From the NCBI GenBank assembly GCA_018066175.1, contig JAGHRV010000075.1, positions 1 through 48,618 of the forward strand: a DNA stretch of 48,618 nucleotides, read 5' to 3'. Within the stretch, counting starts at the first letter, position 1, and every line of letters begins with the position of its first letter. The stretch comes from Candidatus Colicola equi (GTDB lineage: Bacteria > Bacteroidota > Bacteroidia > Bacteroidales > Paludibacteraceae). Positions 45,749 to 48,618 of the stretch are shown here, in pieces. The notes below the pieces were generated by a model. It did not search any database and was not told the origin of the DNA. It saw only the letters and a program-made list of their open reading frames with translations. A program made the translations under genes and the position numbers.

Positions 45749-48145
45749 GTGAAACGTCTTTGCTACATATTTATATTCTTGCTGCTGACCTGCTCTTTGT
45801 CGGCGCGAACAACTCGTGTTTACGGCTATGTGGTGGATGAACAAAACGTCGGCATCGAATTAGCGAATGTCGTTGTGGAAGGCACAACCAACGGCACCGC
45901 CACCAATCGTAATGGCTACTATTCGCTCCAAGTGGAGCTAAACGATACCGTCATCTTGTCCTATTCCATGATTGGTTATGTCACCTTGCGTCAGCAATTA
46001 TATACCGACCAGGATGTCTTTAACGTCAATGTCGTTCTGCCACAAGACGCCGAACTGCTCCAAGAAGTGGAGGTGCGAGGCATACAACGACAAACCGACA
46101 TGATGGACCATACATCCGCCGAAGTGGTACGATTGATGCCCGATGCTACCGGTGGAAGCATAGAATCACTACTCATCACCTTTGCCGGCGTAAGCCAAAA
46201 TAACGAACTATCCACTCAATACAACGTGCGAGGCGGTTCATTCGATGAAAACTCCGTTTATGTCAATGGTATCGAGGTGCATCGACCTCTGCTCATTCGG
46301 TCCGGACAGCAGGAAGGACTATCTTTCGTTAACCCATACATGGTGGAGCAGGTTAACTTCTCTGCCGGAGGATATAATGCCCAGTTTGGCGATAAAATGT
46401 CCTCGGTACTCGATATTCGCTATAAACGACCTACTCATTTTGAATCCAATATATCCGTCTCCCTCCTTGGCGCAAACGTCTATGCCGGTTGGGGCGATTC
46501 AACCCAATCATACATGCATGGCATTCGGTATAAAACATCCAAGTATATGTTAGGTGCATTGCCTACCAAGGGTAATTATCAGCCTAATTTCTTGGATTAC
46601 CAAACACAAATGACTTGGAAAATACCACATCATCGCGATTGGGAAATGGCATTCCTCGCCAACGTATCCTACAACGACTACTCCTTCCGACCTGACTCTA
46701 TGTCCGAAGGGTGGGGTGGCGAACAAGGACTCCAAAAAACAATCTGGTACGAAGGACAGGAAAAAGACCATTTCCTCACTGCTTTTGCTTCCCTGTCGGC
46801 ACAAGGTAAGGTCTCACCCGAAGTGACACTCGGATTTAATCTGAATGGCTTCTATACCAATGAACAAGAGACTTACGACATAACTGCCGAGTACGTCCTA
46901 ACCGATAATTCATCCACATCCTTAGGCACCGGCACATCCCATGAGCATGCACGAAATAAACTGTCCGCCGGAGTCATTAACCTCGCTCATACCGGTGCTT
47001 GGACCCATTATGCCAATACGCTATCGTGGGGATTAAGCGGACAAGTGGAACTTATATCTGACCGTATATCTGAATGGGAGTGGCGCGATTCAATGGGATA
47101 CTCAATGCCTAATACGTCCAAGTCCATGGACCTGTATTACACCCAAAAAGGCGAGACTTCCATGACTTCCGGACGAATAGAGGCCTATCTGCAAGATGCC
47201 TATCGCTGGAATACCAATCAAGGTAATGTCACCCTTACTGCCGGCGCTCGACTCAATTACTGGACCTATACCAACGAGGTGCTCGTATCGCCTCGTGCTT
47301 CTGTGGTTTGGCAGCCCGGATGGAAACGCGACTTCACCTTCCGATTCGCTACCGGACTATATTACCAGGCACCTTTCTACAAGGAACTGCGAGATACTAT
47401 CATCGACCATGGCGTAACACGCATTCGGCTCAACGACCATCTGAAAGCACAACGCTCTGTACATGCTGTCCTCGGCTTTGATTACTACTTCCGCGCTTGG
47501 GGAAGACCCTTTAAGTTTACCACCGAGGCGTATGCTAAATACACCGATCAAATGATTAGTTACACAGTCGATAACGTGCGAGTACGCTATTCCGGTAAAA
47601 ACGACTCCAAAGGTTATACCCTTGGACTGGATCTCAAACTGTATGGCGAACTCGTGCCGGGTGTGGATTCATGGATTAGTTTCTCTTGTATGCGCAGTAG
47701 AATGCAAATGCTTAACGATCCCTACCATCGTGGTTGGTTCCCCTCACCACAAGAACAACGCTGGTCGTTATCCATCTTCTTCCAAGACTATATTCCTAAG
47801 TTACCGCAGTATAAACTGCATCTGAAATTCGTCTTCTCTGATGGACTGCCCTTCGGCTATCCGCATAGCGAATCAATGCGCTATCTGTCCCACCTGCCTA
47901 TCTATAAACGTATAGATATAGGAGCAAGCCGCACTTTCTCGGCGGTGACAGATAAGTTTATGCGTAAACCTTCTGCCCAACACGTGGCTGCTTGGTCTAT
48001 CTACTTTGAGGTCTTCAATCTCGCGGATTGGAAGAATGTCAATTCCTACACTTGGGTCTCTGCCGCCAATGGCGCACAATGGGCTTCGCCTAACTTCCTT
48101 ACCGGACGTATGTTCAACCTCCGCCTCTCCGTTGACCTAAAATAA
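45749..48145 (+). CDS. TonB-dependent outer-membrane receptor with CarboxypepD_reg-like domain
   Basis: The 798-residue protein starts at a GTG, chosen because the signal peptide (KRLCYIFIFLLLTCSLSA) begins there. Residues about 20-105 form the carboxypeptidase regulatory-like domain of Bacteroidota receptors (VYGYVVDEQNVGIELANVVVEGT...NGYYSL), then a plug (VRGGSFDENSVYVNGIEVHRP, about 160-235) and a 22-strand-type barrel to the end. No SusD partner follows, so it is not a polysaccharide-utilisation SusC pair; an iron, cobalamin or peptide ligand is possible, but nothing in the sequence decides. A separate promoter was not seen in the 45-base gap after mutS. Confidence 0.88.
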   Translation: MKRLCYIFIFLLLTCSLSARTTRVYGYVVDEQNVGIELANVVVEGTTNGTATNRNGYYSLQVELNDTVILSYSMIGYVTLRQQLYTDQDVFNVNVVLPQDAELLQEVEVRGIQRQTDMMDHTSAEVVRLMPDATGGSIESLLITFAGVSQNNELSTQYNVRGGSFDENSVYVNGIEVHRPLLIRSGQQEGLSFVNPYMVEQVNFSAGGYNAQFGDKMSSVLDIRYKRPTHFESNISVSLLGANVYAGWGDSTQSYMHGIRYKTSKYMLGALPTKGNYQPNFLDYQTQMTWKIPHHRDWEMAFLANVSYNDYSFRPDSMSEGWGGEQGLQKTIWYEGQEKDHFLTAFASLSAQGKVSPEVTLGFNLNGFYTNEQETYDITAEYVLTDNSSTSLGTGTSHEHARNKLSAGVINLAHTGAWTHYANTLSWGLSGQVELISDRISEWEWRDSMGYSMPNTSKSMDLYYTQKGETSMTSGRIEAYLQDAYRWNTNQGNVTLTAGARLNYWTYTNEVLVSPRASVVWQPGWKRDFTFRFATGLYYQAPFYKELRDTIIDHGVTRIRLNDHLKAQRSVHAVLGFDYYFRAWGRPFKFTTEAYAKYTDQMISYTVDNVRVRYSGKNDSKGYTLGLDLKLYGELVPGVDSWISFSCMRSRMQMLNDPYHRGWFPSPQEQRWSLSIFFQDYIPKLPQYKLHLKFVFSDGLPFGYPHSESMRYLSHLPIYKRIDIGASRTFSAVTDKFMRKPSAQHVAAWSIYFEVFNLADWKNVNSYTWVSAANGAQWASPNFLTGRMFNLRLSVDLK

Positions 48146-48158
48146 CGTTTATTCAAAT

Positions 48159-48213
48159 CTTGACTACTTGACTACTTGGCTAATTGGCTAATTCCTAATT
48201 GGCTATTTGGTTA
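48159..48213. repeat. 8-bp tandem units (CTTGACTA/ATTGGCTA) upstream of the rRNA promoter
   Basis: CTTGACTA, CTTGACTA, CTTGGCTA, ATTGGCTA, a 7-base ATTCCTA, ATTGGCTA, TTTGGTTA. The tract starts 13 bases after the receptor stop codon. Confidence 0.8.
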
Positions 48214-48344
48214 CTGTCTCGACGACTTCCATAATACCCCTCATGTTGCTCATTTTTGTATCAATGGACACATTATAACGCACGTGTGCGCGCACGCATT
48301 ATAAATAAGGTGTAACACTTTTTTTGCATTTTTTTGCAAAATTA

Positions 48345-48376
48345 TTTGGTCAGGTCAAAAAAAAGCAGTACCTTTG
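48345..48376 (+). promoter_or_regulatory. rRNA operon promoter (TTTG-N20-TACCTTTG)
   Basis: TTTG at 48345-48348 and TACCTTTG at 48369-48376 have the standard 20-base spacing. Transcription would begin near 48383, giving a leader of about 170 bases before 16S rRNA. Confidence 0.8.
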
Positions 48377-48420
48377 CACTCGCTTTCGCGCTAAAAAACG
48401 TGAAAAGCTCAAAAAAGAGT

Positions 48421-48429
48421 GTTCTTTGA
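48421..48429 (+). promoter_or_regulatory. boxA-like antitermination site in the rRNA leader
   Basis: GTTCTTTGA resembles the boxA element that recruits the Nus antitermination factors to rRNA transcripts. The palindrome TTGATATATCAA (48434-48445) follows closely. The rest of 48146-48554 holds only the 8-bp repeat, the promoter and leader sequence. Confidence 0.55.
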
Positions 48430-48554
48430 AGATTTGATATATCAACAAATGATGTAGTACAAGAATTGGGAAAATACAAGAAATTGTAACAAACTAGTTC
48501 CCGTTAAAAAGGTACAATAAATTGGTTATTCTGAGCTAAGATATAAATTAATTT

Positions 48555-48618
48555 ACAACGAAGAGTTTGATCCTGGCTCAGGATGAACGCTAGCGACAGG
48601 CCTAACACATGCAAGTCG
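48555..48618 (+). rRNA. rrs: 16S ribosomal RNA, 5' end (partial)
   Basis: The universal AGAGTTTGATCCTGGCTCAG is at 48562-48581, followed by GATGAACGCTAGC and CCTAACACATGCAAGTCG, the usual opening of a Bacteroidota 16S gene. By alignment with E. coli numbering the mature 5' end is about 48555. The gene continues beyond the window. Confidence 0.95.

Noticed and set aside
45749..48145. SusC of a polysaccharide-utilisation locus
   Set aside because: There is no SusD gene next to it and no glycoside hydrolase in the window; the length (798) is shorter than typical SusC.
48270..48300. GC-rich alternating ACGTGTGCGCGCACGC near the rRNA promoter as a regulator site
   Set aside because: It is only a short alternating purine-pyrimidine palindrome with no second copy; nothing supports a specific function.

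Overview
The window reads as a chromosomal segment of a Bacteroidales bacterium (Bacteroidota). The evidence is: promoters of the Bacteroidota type (TTTG, 20 bases, TAnnTTTG) at most transcription-unit starts, including the rRNA operon; the fused DAHP synthase / type II chorismate mutase; a CarboxypepD_reg-type TonB-dependent receptor; very large secreted repeat proteins with type IX secretion (T9SS)-like C-termini; and a 16S rRNA 5' end of Bacteroidota type in the last 64 bases. I cannot place it below order; the T9SS-like tails fit a Porphyromonas/Paludibacter-like lineage or an uncultured gut lineage. No tRNA, CRISPR array or prophage was seen.

Layout. 44-9875 (+): a 3149-residue surface protein of about 30 cadherin-like beta-sandwich repeats and two PCMD-like domains, followed by a small Big_2 lipoprotein. 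9903-11094 (-): DAHP synthase/chorismate mutase. 11239-12683: an accessory island with an 11-bp tandem repeat, an IS256-like element of the Zn-binding variant, a 25-bp direct repeat and a 50-bp palindrome. 12832-18412 (+): a class II Fic protein and five small secreted proteins or lipoproteins, probably one operon. 18380-21155 (-): valS. 21215-35325 (+): a tightly packed ten-gene run with a 2143-residue T9SS-like adhesin, an outer-membrane barrel, an AsmA-like protein, a YhhQ-type queuosine-precursor transporter, an aldehyde dehydrogenase with an internal gap, PspC, a short ComEC, DUF1294 and a YgjP-like metallopeptidase. 35356-36139 (-): a SpoU/TrmH rRNA methyltransferase. 36148-48145 (+): an envelope operon of a TamA/BamA-like lipoprotein, sppA, lpxK, an MsbA-type ABC exporter, mutS and a TonB-dependent receptor. 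48345-48618 (+): rRNA promoter, leader and the start of 16S rRNA.

The most unusual signal is a family of short tandem repeats, mostly with a 7-base period, found in intergenic gaps and also inside the reading frames of conserved housekeeping genes. At least nine heptamer tracts lie in four genes (three in aroG-aroQ, three in valS, three in trmH, one long one in comEC; ten in all), all read through without a stop. The same heptamer families recur at unrelated loci. In aroG-aroQ an 80-base element made of a small GTGC...GCAC palindrome plus heptamers occurs twice, perfectly identical and in frame, 333 bp apart. Intergenic tracts use periods of 7, 8 or 11 and often contain the upstream stop codon. 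This resembles in principle the heptanucleotide STRR repeats of cyanobacteria and the ORF-invading palindromic elements of Rickettsia. I know of no description of it for this group, but could not search.

Functionally the window is mostly cell envelope: surface adhesins with their export context, lipid A synthesis and export (lpxK, MsbA-type), outer-membrane assembly (TamA-like), envelope proteolysis (SppA) and nutrient uptake (TonB receptor), with aromatic amino acid synthesis, tRNA charging, rRNA modification and mismatch repair interspersed.
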